From Chromatiaceae bacterium (GTDB taxonomy: Bacteria > Pseudomonadota > Gammaproteobacteria > Chromatiales > Chromatiaceae), in assembly GCA_022340805.1 (NCBI GenBank), contig JAJDNF010000035.1, positions 1 to 32,817 on the forward strand: a DNA stretch of 32,817 bases, in the 5' to 3' direction. Made by a program: the position numbers and the translations under genes. Below are positions 21,445-29,555 of the stretch, piece by piece (positions within the stretch are counted from its first letter, which is position 1; every line of letters begins with the position of its first letter). A model generated the notes under the pieces. That model was not told the DNA's origin and did not search any database. It saw only the letters and a program-made list of their open reading frames with translations.

Positions 21445-21897
21445 ATGCATATGAAACGTCTAAATGGATGGGTCCTGGGTGTGCTGGGCGCTTTGGCCAT
21501 GGGCGGGTCGGCTTTTTCGGTCGCCGATACGGCGCCCCCGATACTGGTTCCCGGCCAGATGGGCGCCTACCAGCAAGGCCAGACGCGCGCACCGCAGGGC
21601 CTGGGTGGCGGTCCCGCGCGCAACCAGATGCGCGATCAGTACCGCTATGGACATGGTAACGCTGACCGTGGTCGGAGCATTGGAGGCCAGCGCGGACAGG
21701 GCATGGGCCAGGGATCCAGCTACCGACAGCCCGCATACAGCAGTCGCAGCTATGGCCAGCCAGCAGGCCAGGCCGCTTGGGACGGTTACAGCGGCCGCGC
21801 AGACGGCCGGTCCGGAGCTTACCCGGCTGAAAGCGGCAGTTATTCGCGCGGCTCCGGCGGCAACCGCGGCGCCCAGGGTGGTGGCAGGGGACGTTAG
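21445..21897 (+). CDS. Secreted low-complexity Gly/Arg/Ser/Tyr/Gln-rich protein
   Basis: A 150-residue protein with a signal peptide (MHMKRLNGWVLGVLGALAMG, cleavage likely after SAFSVA) followed by a mature region dominated by Gly, Ser, Arg, Gln and Tyr with recurrent GQ, SYR, YSSRSYGQP and RG(R)G motifs. No fold or catalytic residue is recognisable, and the composition predicts a disordered, cationic chain. The ATG at 21445 is supported by GGAG nine bases upstream; an in-frame ATG two codons later is possible. I do not know its function. Confidence 0.65.
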   Translation: MHMKRLNGWVLGVLGALAMGGSAFSVADTAPPILVPGQMGAYQQGQTRAPQGLGGGPARNQMRDQYRYGHGNADRGRSIGGQRGQGMGQGSSYRQPAYSSRSYGQPAGQAAWDGYSGRADGRSGAYPAESGSYSRGSGGNRGAQGGGRGR

Positions 21898-21988
21898 GTT
21901 CGGCCCATCAGCAAGTTGCCGCGAACTGAGCAGGGTTGCGTTGCGTCCTGAACAGGCGGAAGGCCCCAAGCAGGGACCTTTGCGTACT

Positions 21989-22078
21989 TGGTGGAGGGGG
22001 TGGGATTCGAACCCACGGAGCCCTTTCAGGCTCGACGGTTTTCAAGACCGTTGCATTCAACCGCTCTGCCACCCCTCC
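21989..22078 (-). tRNA. tRNA-Ser (anticodon UGA)
   Basis: A 90-base tRNA on the minus strand. The acceptor stem GGAGGGG pairs with CCCCTCC, the anticodon loop is CTTGAAA (anticodon TGA) in an ACGGT/ACCGT stem, the long variable arm is GAGCC-TGAAAG-GGCTC, and the T-arm is GTGGG-TTCGAAT-CCCAC. CCA is encoded. The discriminator base is A, whereas E. coli tRNA-Ser genes have G. The long variable arm confirms the class II (Ser) type. Confidence 0.96.
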
Positions 22079-22098
22079 CGGTGCGGGCACGGCCGCGA

Positions 22099-22126
22099 AG
22101 GATACCGGAATTTCCATACAAGACAA
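22099..22126 (-). promoter_or_regulatory. Promoter for tRNA-Ser
   Basis: On the minus strand, TTGTCT and TATCCT are separated by 16 bp; the predicted start is about 14 bp before the tRNA 5' end. Confidence 0.5.
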
Positions 22127-22150
22127 CAGTGTTTGCAGGCGGGACTGGCT

Positions 22151-22179
22151 TTGGAATGGCCGCCGCTATGGGGTATCCT
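22151..22179 (+). promoter_or_regulatory. Possible promoter for the Bax inhibitor-1 family gene
   Basis: TTGGAA and TATCCT with 17-bp spacing, 75 bp upstream of the ATG at 22255. Confidence 0.4.
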
Positions 22180-22254
22180 CCGGGAAACTTTCAGACCGCT
22201 GGCTGGTCTGACCCAATGACTTCAACGCGACAAACTGCCCAGGAGGCATTTGCA

Positions 22255-22926
22255 ATGAACCGTTACGAGAACGTTATCGCCCACAGCGGCAGCGAGGTGG
22301 TGTCCAGCAACAAGGTGCTGAAGAACACCTACCTGCTGCTGTCCGCCACACTTGGCTTCAGCGCCCTGATGGCGATGCTTTCGATGGCCATCGGCGTGCC
22401 GCCAATCGCGTACTTGGTCGCGGTTATCGCCGCGATGGTGCTCGGCATCTTCGTACTGCCGCGGACCGCGGAATCGGCCAGCGGTATCGGGGTCATCTTC
22501 CTGATCACCGGCCTTCTGGGTTTTGGCCTCGGATCGATCCTGAGCATGTATCTGGCGCTGCCGAATGGTCCACAGATCATCGCCACGGCGTTCGCCGGAA
22601 CCGGGATCATCTTCCTCGGCCTGTCCGGTTACGCGCTGACGGCCAAGCGTGACTTCAGCTTCATGGGCGGCTTCCTGTTCGCCGGCATGATGGTCCTGGT
22701 CCTGGCCATGATCGCCAACATCTTCCTGCAGATGCCGGCGCTGTCGCTGGCGGTATCGGCCGGCATCATCCTGGTCATGAGCGGCTTCATCCTGTTCGAC
22801 ACCAGTCGCATCATCCAGGGCGGTGAGACCAACTACATCATGGCGACCTACGGCCTTTACCTGAGTATCTTCAACATCTTTATCAGCCTGTTGCAGATCC
22901 TCGGGATCATGGGTGGCGATGAGTGA
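22255..22926 (+). CDS. Bax inhibitor-1/YccA family membrane protein
   Basis: A 223-residue inner-membrane protein with seven predicted transmembrane segments. The C-terminal block ILFDTSRIIQGGETNYIMA, with the conserved Asp in FDTSRI, and the final helix with a terminal Asp-Glu are typical of the BI-1/TMBIM family. YccA of E. coli binds and inhibits the FtsH protease, and other members act as pH-sensitive calcium leak channels; which applies here is unknown. The ATG at 22255 has a strong AGGAGG eight bases upstream, so longer upstream readings through the tRNA are not used. A strong terminator follows. Confidence 0.92.
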   Translation: MNRYENVIAHSGSEVVSSNKVLKNTYLLLSATLGFSALMAMLSMAIGVPPIAYLVAVIAAMVLGIFVLPRTAESASGIGVIFLITGLLGFGLGSILSMYLALPNGPQIIATAFAGTGIIFLGLSGYALTAKRDFSFMGGFLFAGMMVLVLAMIANIFLQMPALSLAVSAGIILVMSGFILFDTSRIIQGGETNYIMATYGLYLSIFNIFISLLQILGIMGGDE

Positions 22927-22950
22927 TCTGGTCGCCCAGGCGCCCACTGA

Positions 22951-22974
22951 CCCCGGCCTGAGGCCGGGGTTTTT
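22951..22974 (+). terminator. Strong intrinsic terminator
   Basis: CCCCGGCC and GGCCGGGG form an 8-bp GC stem with a TGA loop followed by TTTTT, 24 bp after the BI-1 family gene. Confidence 0.93.
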
Positions 22975-22998
22975 GCTTTCTGAGCGGGAAGATTCACG

Positions 22999-23181
22999 AT
23001 GGACTGGATGCGGATACTCGGGGTAGTCGCCGGGATCATGATGCTGTTCGTACTATGGCCGGCCTACAAGCACTGGTCGGCGAACAGCCCCAAAGCCGAA
23101 AAGGGCGACTGGCAGGCAGTGCTGCTGCCGCTGGCCGCGGTGGTGGGATTGATAATCCTATTGATCGTGTCGGTGAAATAG
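22999..23181 (+). CDS. Small membrane protein of unknown function
   Basis: A 60-residue protein with two predicted transmembrane helices (about 5-22, GVVAGIMMLFVLWPAY, and 40-59, AVLLPLAAVVGLIILLIV) joined by a hydrophilic loop. A GGGAAG lies about 11 bases before the ATG. It starts just after the terminator of the upstream gene and so needs its own promoter. No family recognised. It could be spurious, but the clean two-helix pattern and start context favour a real gene. Confidence 0.6.
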   Translation: MDWMRILGVVAGIMMLFVLWPAYKHWSANSPKAEKGDWQAVLLPLAAVVGLIILLIVSVK

Positions 23182-23553
23182 CTCCTGTGCCGGTTGGCCG
23201 CGCGGCATGCGCTCCGCGGCCCGGTTGTGCTCGCAACGATCGCCATGACCCTGCATCGCGCGCGGCAATACGAATTTAACGACTAAACGGCGTGGCAGGC
23301 CGCCTGCGGCTGGGCCAATCCGGACCCTGTGTGGCATGATTACCACGGACGCTGGCCCGTGGATGGGCCCGAAACCATCCGGATCTGCCGCTCGTGAGGC
23401 AGGCCGGTGCCCTCGTCGCACCTGGCTTGTCTGCTTGCCTGGCGGGGCACAGGATGCGGGAAGCGCATGCGGGCGTGTCGCCATTCGATCGGTGCACGGG
23501 CCGGAACGCACCTCCATGGCCAGAAGGTATGCGGAACGTAAGGGAGCAGGGAC
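23182..23553 (+). other. Gene-free stretch with several predicted hairpins
   Basis: No coding region is supported in these 372 bases. Three short stem-loops lie close together in the middle: CCACGG/CCGTGG (23343-23348 with 23357-23362), GGATGG/CCATCC (23361-23366 with 23375-23380, partly competing with the first) and GGTGC/GCACC (from 23406). It may be a structured leader of the next gene. I could not match it to a known riboswitch. Confidence 0.35.
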
Positions 23554-23853
23554 ATGCAAGACATGGAAAAGGTCGACAGGCAGCGTCGCCGCGAAAAGAT
23601 CGCGGACTACGTCGACGCCAACAGCAAGAGCCCGGTCGCCGGTGCTGTCTATGCGCTGCTGTATGGCCCACTGGGCTGCATCTATGCCAACCCCGAGATT
23701 GCTGTGCTTGCGGTCGTGGTCACGGTCTTCCTGGGACTGATCTATTGGCCGCTAATCGGACTGGCCTGGGTGGCCTGCGTGGTGATGGCACCGTTTCAGG
23801 TGCGTGCCTATAACGCCAGGGTTCGGCGCAGCGCCCGGTACTTTGTGATGTGA
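23554..23853 (+). CDS. Small membrane protein of unknown function
   Basis: A 99-residue protein with a charged N-terminus (VDRQRRREKIADYVDAN), two or three hydrophobic segments between about residues 30 and 82 and a basic tail ending ARVRRSARYFVM. The ATG at 23554 is preceded by AGGGAGCAGGG, a good ribosome-binding site. I do not recognise the family. It stands alone between the gene-free stretch and the gacA-like gene. Confidence 0.7.
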   Translation: MQDMEKVDRQRRREKIADYVDANSKSPVAGAVYALLYGPLGCIYANPEIAVLAVVVTVFLGLIYWPLIGLAWVACVVMAPFQVRAYNARVRRSARYFVM

Positions 23854-23949
23854 CCAAGCCTGCGTGCGCTGGGGCTCTGCCGGGCGCACAGCCTTGAGCC
23901 TGCGGTGCGGGCCGCATGCTGGCGCCTGGGACTGGCGGCGATCGCAGCG

Positions 23950-23958
23950 TGCTAACAT
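23950..23958 (+). promoter_or_regulatory. Possible extended -10 promoter for the gacA-like gene
   Basis: TGC-TAACAT lies 55 bp before the ATG at 24013. Between the two is a GGCCAG/CTGGCC hairpin (23971-23986). Confidence 0.35.
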
Positions 23959-24012
23959 CTCCGCCCATCCGGCCAGGGGTCTGGCCAGCGAGATCCATTG
24001 CGGCTTACGACC

Positions 24013-24657
24013 ATGATCCGAATCGTCCTTGTCGATGATCACGACCTTTTTCGTGCCGGCGTGCGCAGCATCCTGCAGGGCCAGGAGGGCATGGTGGTCG
24101 TCGGCGAGTTCGCCAATGGCGAAGACGCGGTCATGGCCATCCGGGCCGAACCTCCGGACCTGGTGCTGATGGACGTGAACATGCCGGGGATCGGCGGCAT
24201 CGAGGCGACACGCAAGATCCTGCATGCCGCCCCGACGGTGCGGGTGATTGCAGTGACCGTGTTGAGTGACGAACCGTTTCCGAATCAGCTGCTGGATGCC
24301 GGCGCGCGCGGCTACATATCCAAGGGCTGCGGCTCGGACGAAATGCTCAAGGCGATCCGTACCGTGATGCGTGGTGAGCACTACATCTCCGGTGACGTGG
24401 CGCAGAAGCTCACGATCGCCAGTTTCCGCAACCGCGGTGAATCGTCGCCGCTGAGCACGCTCTCGGCGCGCGAGATGCAGGTAATGCTGATGATTACGCG
24501 CGGTCAGGGTACCCAACAGATCTCCGACGCGCTGTTCCTGAGCCCGAAGACGGTGAGCACCTATCGGCATCGCCTGTACGAGAAGCTGGATGTCTCCAAC
24601 GACGTCGAACTCACCCATCTGGCCATTCGTCACGGCCTGCTTGATAACGCCCAATGA
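24013..24657 (+). CDS. uvrY: Response regulator of the GacA/UvrY type
   Basis: A 214-residue NarL/FixJ-type regulator. The receiver domain (about 1-120) has the acidic pair Asp8-Asp9, the phospho-acceptor Asp54 (VLMDVNMPG) and the Lys in YISKG. The C-terminal LuxR-type HTH (about 145-214) contains LSAREMQVMLMITRGQ and LSPKTVSTYRHRLYEKL. The tail DVELTHLAIRHGLL is close to E. coli UvrY, and the gene precedes uvrC and pgsA as in E. coli, which supports orthology (GacA in pseudomonads). GacA/UvrY is activated by GacS/BarA and turns on small RNAs that titrate CsrA/RsmA. ATG at 24013 is chosen over an upstream TTG by homology; it has no strong Shine-Dalgarno. Confidence 0.93.
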   Translation: MIRIVLVDDHDLFRAGVRSILQGQEGMVVVGEFANGEDAVMAIRAEPPDLVLMDVNMPGIGGIEATRKILHAAPTVRVIAVTVLSDEPFPNQLLDAGARGYISKGCGSDEMLKAIRTVMRGEHYISGDVAQKLTIASFRNRGESSPLSTLSAREMQVMLMITRGQGTQQISDALFLSPKTVSTYRHRLYEKLDVSNDVELTHLAIRHGLLDNAQ

Positions 24658-25289
24658 GGCCGGTGAGCTTCGACCCTGACTGTCGGCGTTGCGTTCGGCT
24701 GGCGGGCTTCCTCGACCAGGTGAAGGGTGACTTTCCGAACTACTTCTGCAAGCCGGTGCCAGCCTTCGGCAGTGCAGCCCCGGGCCTGCTGGTTGTCGGG
24801 CTCGCGCCCGGCATGCATGGTGCCAATGCGACCGGACGCCCGTTCACCGGAGATCACGCCGGCATCCTGCTGTACGAGACGCTGTACCGCTACGGGTTCG
24901 CCAGCGCACCACAGTCGCGGTCGGTGGACGATGGGCTGCAACTGATCGACTGCCGGATCACCAATGCGGTGAAATGCCTGCCGCCGCAGAACAAGCCGCT
25001 AGGCGCTGAGATCAACGCCTGTCGCGAGTTTCTTGCCGCTGAGCTGGCGGCGTTTCGGGACGGCGGCGTGGTGGTCGCGCTGGGCTCGGTTGCGCACAAA
25101 TCGGTGGTCGCCGGATTCGGACTCACGCAGAAATCCTGTGGCTTTGCGCACGCAGCCGAGCACGCGATGCCACGCGGCATCACGCTGATCGATTCCTACC
25201 ACTGCAGTCGCTACAACACACAGACGCGGCGCCTGACCGGCGAGATGTTCAAACAGGTCTTCGCCCGCGCGCGTGCGCTGCTGGCCTAG
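24654..25289 (+). CDS. Uracil-DNA glycosylase, family 4/5-like (UDGb type)
   Basis: A 211-residue uracil-DNA glycosylase superfamily protein. It has N-terminal Cys10 and Cys13 (CRRC) and Cys31-region residues fitting the Fe-S cluster of family 4/5 enzymes, motif A GLAPGMHGANATGRPFTGD, the central DCRITNAVKCLPPQNKP, and the C-terminal motif SYHCSRYNTQTRRLT in the place of the HPS-type loop. It should remove uracil or other deaminated bases. The lack of a catalytic Asp of the family 1 type and the GLAPG context point to family 5. ATG at 24654 overlaps the uvrY stop as ATGA, so a base-excision enzyme is coupled to the regulator and precedes uvrC. Confidence 0.85.
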   Translation: MRPVSFDPDCRRCVRLAGFLDQVKGDFPNYFCKPVPAFGSAAPGLLVVGLAPGMHGANATGRPFTGDHAGILLYETLYRYGFASAPQSRSVDDGLQLIDCRITNAVKCLPPQNKPLGAEINACREFLAAELAAFRDGGVVVALGSVAHKSVVAGFGLTQKSCGFAHAAEHAMPRGITLIDSYHCSRYNTQTRRLTGEMFKQVFARARALLA

Positions 25290-25354
25290 GAATGTGCGTG
25301 GCACAGCGTGACGGGCCTGGCGCCGGACCCATGCTGGCGCAGTAAACTACACGG

Positions 25355-27178
25355 GTGACTTCTCCGGATACCGCTTTCGACCACAAGGCCTTCCTGCGCA
25401 ACCTGACGCAGGGCCCGGGCGTGTACCGCATGCTCAACGTCGATGGCGAGGTGATGTATGTCGGCAAGGCCAAGAATCTGCGGCGCCGGGTCGGTAGCTA
25501 TTTCACGCGTGCCAGCAACCTGCGGATCGCGAACATGGTCACGCAGATCCGCAACATCGAGATCACCGCCACCCACACCGAGTCCGAGGCGCTGCTGCTC
25601 GAAAACAATCTGATCAAGGAGCACCGGCCGCGCTACAACGTACTGTTGCGCGACGACAAGAGTTACCCCTACCTGTTCCTGTCCGATGAGGAGTTCCCGC
25701 GGCTCGCGTTTCATCGCGGGGCGCGGCGCGCCAAGGGGCGCTATTTCGGGCCCTATCCAAGTGCCGGTTCGGTACGTGAGACCCTGCAGTTGCTGCAGAA
25801 ACTGTTTCCGGTACGCCAGTGCGAGGACAGCTATTTCCGTAACCGCTCGCGGCCCTGTCTGCAGTACCAGATCGAACGCTGCACCGCGCCCTGTGTCGGC
25901 CGCGTGAGCGCCGAGGCTTACGCCCAGGACGTGCGCGACACCGAACTCTTTCTCGAGGGCAAGGCCTCCGACGTCATCCAGCGCTGGGTGGGGAAAATGG
26001 AGCGTGCGGCAGAGCGACTGGCGTTCGAAGAGGCCGGTCGCCTGCGCGATCAGATCAGCGCGCTGCGCGCGGTGCAGGAAAGGCAATACGTCAGCGGGGA
26101 ACGCGGTGATCTGGACATCGTTGCGGTGGCGACCGAGGCGGGGGTGGCCTGTGTGCAGCTGTTTTACGTCCGCCAGGGCCGCAATCTCGGCAACAAGAGC
26201 CTGTTCCCGCGCTCGGTTGACGGTGCGGAATCGAGTGAGATCATCTCTGCGTTCATCGCCCAGTACTACCTCGGCAAGGCCGTGCCGCAGCAGATCCTGG
26301 TAAACGCCGAGCCCGGTGACCGGGCGGTGCTCGAGGAGTCTCTGAGCCTGCAGGCCGGCCGCAAAGTGGCCATTCAGTCGCGGCCACGCGGCGAGCGGGC
26401 CCGCTGGCTGAAGATGGCGGTGGACAATGCGCAGTTGGCGCTGGCCTCGCGCCTGGCCAGTGCGGGCAGTGCCCGGCTGCGCCTGAAGGCGCTGCAGCAG
26501 GCGCTCGACCTGCCGCAGCCGCCAAAGCGCATGGAGTGCTTCGATATCAGCCACACCCAGGGCGACCAGACGGTCGCCTCGTGCGTGGTGTTCGTCGACG
26601 GCGCGCCGAGCAAGGCCGATTACCGGCGCTTCAACATCCACGAGATCACCCCCGGAGATGACTACGCGGCGATGCGCCAGGCGCTCGAGCGTCGCTACAG
26701 GCGGGTGCTGGCCGGCGAGGGCAGCCTGCCGGACATCCTGCTGATCGACGGTGGCCAGGGACAGTTGTCGGTGGCGGCCGAGATCATCGAACAGTTGGGC
26801 GTAGCACAGGTCTTGCTGCTCGGGGTCGCAAAGGGGCCGGACCGCCGCCCGGGCATGGAGCAACTGTTCTTGTTGGGGCGGAGCGAGGCTCTTATACTGC
26901 CGGCTGACTCACAGGCCCTGCATCTGGTGCAGCAGATCCGCGACGAGGCACATCGCTTCGCCATCACCGGACACCGCCAGCGTCGCGGCAAGGTCAAGAC
27001 CCGGTCGGTGCTGGAAGACATTGCCGGCATCGGCCCCAAGCGCCGGTCGCGCCTTCTCAAGCAGTTTGGTGGTCTCCAGGGACTGTCGCGGGCCGGAGTG
27101 GAAGATATAAGTACCGTTGAAGGTATCAGTGAAAAGCTCGCGCAGGAAATCTACGCGGCGTTTCACGGAAATAAATGA
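25355..27178 (+). CDS. uvrC: Excinuclease ABC subunit C
   Basis: UvrC makes both incisions in nucleotide excision repair. The 607-residue protein (E. coli 610) has the GIY-YIG 3'-incision domain (PGVYRML and VMYVGKAKNL at about 22-46), a Cys-containing segment RPCLQYQIERCTAPC, the UVR motif that binds UvrB (about 200-235), the RNase H-like 5'-incision domain with MECFDISHTQGDQTVAS and ILLIDGGQGQL, and C-terminal helix-hairpin-helix repeats (IAGIGPKRRSRLLKQFGGL). The start is GTG at 25355, since the GIY-YIG domain follows at the usual distance and no suitable ATG exists. It overlaps pgsA as ATGA. Confidence 0.97.
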   Translation: MTSPDTAFDHKAFLRNLTQGPGVYRMLNVDGEVMYVGKAKNLRRRVGSYFTRASNLRIANMVTQIRNIEITATHTESEALLLENNLIKEHRPRYNVLLRDDKSYPYLFLSDEEFPRLAFHRGARRAKGRYFGPYPSAGSVRETLQLLQKLFPVRQCEDSYFRNRSRPCLQYQIERCTAPCVGRVSAEAYAQDVRDTELFLEGKASDVIQRWVGKMERAAERLAFEEAGRLRDQISALRAVQERQYVSGERGDLDIVAVATEAGVACVQLFYVRQGRNLGNKSLFPRSVDGAESSEIISAFIAQYYLGKAVPQQILVNAEPGDRAVLEESLSLQAGRKVAIQSRPRGERARWLKMAVDNAQLALASRLASAGSARLRLKALQQALDLPQPPKRMECFDISHTQGDQTVASCVVFVDGAPSKADYRRFNIHEITPGDDYAAMRQALERRYRRVLAGEGSLPDILLIDGGQGQLSVAAEIIEQLGVAQVLLLGVAKGPDRRPGMEQLFLLGRSEALILPADSQALHLVQQIRDEAHRFAITGHRQRRGKVKTRSVLEDIAGIGPKRRSRLLKQFGGLQGLSRAGVEDISTVEGISEKLAQEIYAAFHGNK

Positions 27179-27765
27179 GCCCGATCTACAATCTGCCCAA
27201 TCTCCTGACCCTGCTGCGGATCGTGTTGATCCCGGTATTCGTCGTGCTGTTCTATCTGCAGACGCATTGGGGACGCGAGGCGGCCACGCTGGTGTTCGTG
27301 CTCGCGGCGATCACGGACTGGCTGGACGGCTATCTTGCACGCCGTATGCAGCTGGTCTCGGCGCTTGGCGCCTTCCTCGATCCGGTGGCGGACAAATTGA
27401 TGGTCGCGACTGCGCTGGTGCTGCTGGTCCAGTCGGACCCGAGCATCTGGATGGCGGTCGCTGCTGCGGTGATCATCGGGCGCGAGATCGCGATTTCGGC
27501 GCTGCGCGAGTGGATGGCCGAGATCGGCAGCCGCACCAAGGTCGCGGTCTCCGAGATCGGCAAGTTCAAGACGGCGGCGCAGATGGCGGCGATCTCGCTG
27601 CTGATCTACCGCGACGATCTATGGGAGGTGCCGGTCTACACGGTCGGCGAGGTCTTGCTGTACGTCGCGGTTGCGCTGACCCTGTGGTCCATGACCCTCT
27701 ACCTGCGTGCCGCCTGGCCCAGCCTGCGGGGTGACGCCGAGCCCCCTCGGTTGCCGCCAAATTGA
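27175..27765 (+). CDS. pgsA: CDP-diacylglycerol--glycerol-3-phosphate 3-phosphatidyltransferase
   Basis: PgsA makes phosphatidylglycerol phosphate from CDP-diacylglycerol and glycerol-3-phosphate at the inner membrane. The CDP-alcohol phosphotransferase signature DX2DGX2ARX8GX3DX3D is complete: Asp48, Asp51, Gly52, Ala55, Arg56, Gly65, Asp69 and Asp73. Several hydrophobic helices surround it; 196 residues is slightly longer than E. coli PgsA (182). Its ATG overlaps the uvrC stop, and a tRNA-Gly follows, as in E. coli. Confidence 0.96.
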   Translation: MSPIYNLPNLLTLLRIVLIPVFVVLFYLQTHWGREAATLVFVLAAITDWLDGYLARRMQLVSALGAFLDPVADKLMVATALVLLVQSDPSIWMAVAAAVIIGREIAISALREWMAEIGSRTKVAVSEIGKFKTAAQMAAISLLIYRDDLWEVPVYTVGEVLLYVAVALTLWSMTLYLRAAWPSLRGDAEPPRLPPN

Positions 27766-27776
27766 CAGAAACGGGG

Positions 27777-27804
27777 TTGACACATTGTCGCAAATGCCTA
27801 GAAT
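27777..27804 (+). promoter_or_regulatory. Sigma70 promoter for tRNA-Gly
   Basis: A perfect TTGACA is 16 bp from TAGAAT. The predicted start near 27811 is 8 bp before the tRNA. It begins 12 bp after the pgsA stop, giving the tRNA its own transcription. Confidence 0.85.
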
Positions 27805-27818
27805 ACGGCGCTCGTTCG

Positions 27819-27894
<76 letters not shown>

Positions 27895-27996
27895 ATTTCT
27901 TTGTAGGTGACTGATTTTTCTCTGGTTTGTACGCCGCCACGGCGAACCGTAATCCCTAATCAGGGTTCTGTTCGCAACGTACACGGAGAAACGCGA

Positions 27997-28887
27997 ATGC
28001 CTACCTTTGGCGACACCGTCGCGGCGTTTGTCGCCGCGCGCGAGTACGATCAAGCCACGCTGTCACGGTTGGGCTTTTGGTCCGACCAGTTCGGTGATCG
28101 CGAGTTGACCAGCATCACTGCCGACGAGGTCGATGCCGCCCTAGTGCGCTTGGCCGAGCGCGGGCGACTCAAGCCGACCCGGGGACAGGAAACCCGCCGC
28201 GCCGGCAAACCCCTGGCACCCGCCAGCATCAATCGCTACATCTCCCAGTTGGGCAGCGTCTACAAGTTCGCCCGGCGCCTGCGCCTGATTCCGCGCACCT
28301 TCGTGTTCCCGACCGCCAATATCGAGAAGTCCCCCGAGCCGACCGACCCGGAGCGCTACCTGCGCGCCGAGGAAGTCGAGCGCATCCTGACCGTGACCAA
28401 GGTCATGGACCACAAGTGGGGCCGGCTGACCGCGCTGATCGTGCTCGCGTATCATACCGGCCTACGCAAATCCAACCTGCTGAACCTCAAGTGGTGCGAC
28501 GTCGATCTGGATGCCGGCACCGCGACCGTGACCCGGACGAAGAACGGCGAGCCGATCGTCGCGGCGCTCTCCAAGCGGGCGATCGCGGAGCTGCGCAAGC
28601 TGCCCGGCAAGCACCCGCCCGATGAGCACATCTTCGCCGGGCGCAACGGCCAACCGCTGCAATTCCGTTCACTGTGGCTGCGCGTAGTCGAGGCCGCTGG
28701 TCTGCCGGGCCGGAACTTTCACCAACTGCGCCACGGCTGCGGCCATGCGCTATCCACGGCCGGGGTCAATCAGGCGCAGATCATGGCGCTGATGGGGCAC
28801 AAGACCTTGACCGCCTCGGCGCGCTACATGCACCACAACGTCAGCGACAAGCAGGAGATCGTCGCCAAAGTGTTTGATCGTGCGTAG
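27997..28887 (+). CDS. int: Tyrosine recombinase (integrase)
   Basis: A 296-residue site-specific recombinase with all catalytic residues: Arg157 (HTGLRKSNLL), Lys182 (TRTKNGEP), His242 and Arg245 (FHQLRHGCGHAL), His268 (LMGHKT) and nucleophile Tyr277 (SARYMHHN). An N-terminal SAM-like core-binding domain covers about 1-105. There is no separate arm-binding domain, so it is small for an integrase. The ATG at 27997 is supported by GGAGA upstream; the open frame before it extends almost to the tRNA. It should catalyse integration into and excision from the tRNA-Gly site. Confidence 0.95.
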   Translation: MPTFGDTVAAFVAAREYDQATLSRLGFWSDQFGDRELTSITADEVDAALVRLAERGRLKPTRGQETRRAGKPLAPASINRYISQLGSVYKFARRLRLIPRTFVFPTANIEKSPEPTDPERYLRAEEVERILTVTKVMDHKWGRLTALIVLAYHTGLRKSNLLNLKWCDVDLDAGTATVTRTKNGEPIVAALSKRAIAELRKLPGKHPPDEHIFAGRNGQPLQFRSLWLRVVEAAGLPGRNFHQLRHGCGHALSTAGVNQAQIMALMGHKTLTASARYMHHNVSDKQEIVAKVFDRA

Positions 28888-28919
28888 TGACAACAACACA
28901 GTACGGAGTGTCCGCGGCA

Positions 28920-29462
28920 ATGAAGCTTTCACCGGAACTTGAGGAAAAACTAGACGGGGACGAGGCGATCCTGCGCTACTTGGATTTGTGCAAAATCGCC
29001 TACAGCGCCGGGGATCACTCGGCGCTGTTCCCGGCCTTAACGCTGTGCGCGCAGTATCAGGCGGTCATTCCCGAGTGGGCTGCGGATGCGATTCTGGCTG
29101 GCGGGGAGGCGATAGCGCGCGGCGACTGTCCGGACTTCAACACGCTGTTCGGCCTGCCATCGGCGAGTGCGAAAAGGAACGCGCAGAAAAAACGCCAACG
29201 AGAGGCGCAAATCCGTGAAAACGAGGCGCTAGTGTGCGGGAAACTGATCGCTTATCGCTGTGAAGGCGGCACCTTCAATGTCGAAGATGCGTTCGACGCG
29301 GTGGCCAGCGATGCGGGCCTCCCTCGTCGCATCGTCGAAGAAATCTACCGGCGCAATCCGGGGTTGAAGGTCATCCCCAAGGGCAACCCCGAAAACGCGG
29401 TGCATAGGGCGCTTAATGCCAAGCTACCGATGCCGCGCCGGCGAGGCCGCAAAATCCTTTAA
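28920..29462 (+). CDS. Unknown protein next to the integrase
   Basis: A 180-residue soluble protein. The N-terminal half is helical and neutral (LEEKLDGDEAILRYLDLCKIAY, then IPEWAADAILAGGEAIARG); the middle has a highly basic stretch (ASAKRNAQKKRQREAQ) and the C-terminus is basic (MPRRRGRKIL), consistent with nucleic-acid binding. I do not recognise a family. GGAG lies 11 bases before the ATG; GTG codons at 28887 and 28908 in frame are alternatives. It lies just after int and may share its mRNA. Confidence 0.75.
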   Translation: MKLSPELEEKLDGDEAILRYLDLCKIAYSAGDHSALFPALTLCAQYQAVIPEWAADAILAGGEAIARGDCPDFNTLFGLPSASAKRNAQKKRQREAQIRENEALVCGKLIAYRCEGGTFNVEDAFDAVASDAGLPRRIVEEIYRRNPGLKVIPKGNPENAVHRALNAKLPMPRRRGRKIL

Positions 29463-29555
29463 ACACACTTTCCTCGGCGAGTGTGTCTGACTCACCGATT
29501 CGCCCCCTTTAATCTCCGATTTACGCCGTGGCGGCGTTACTTTCGGAGACTATCA

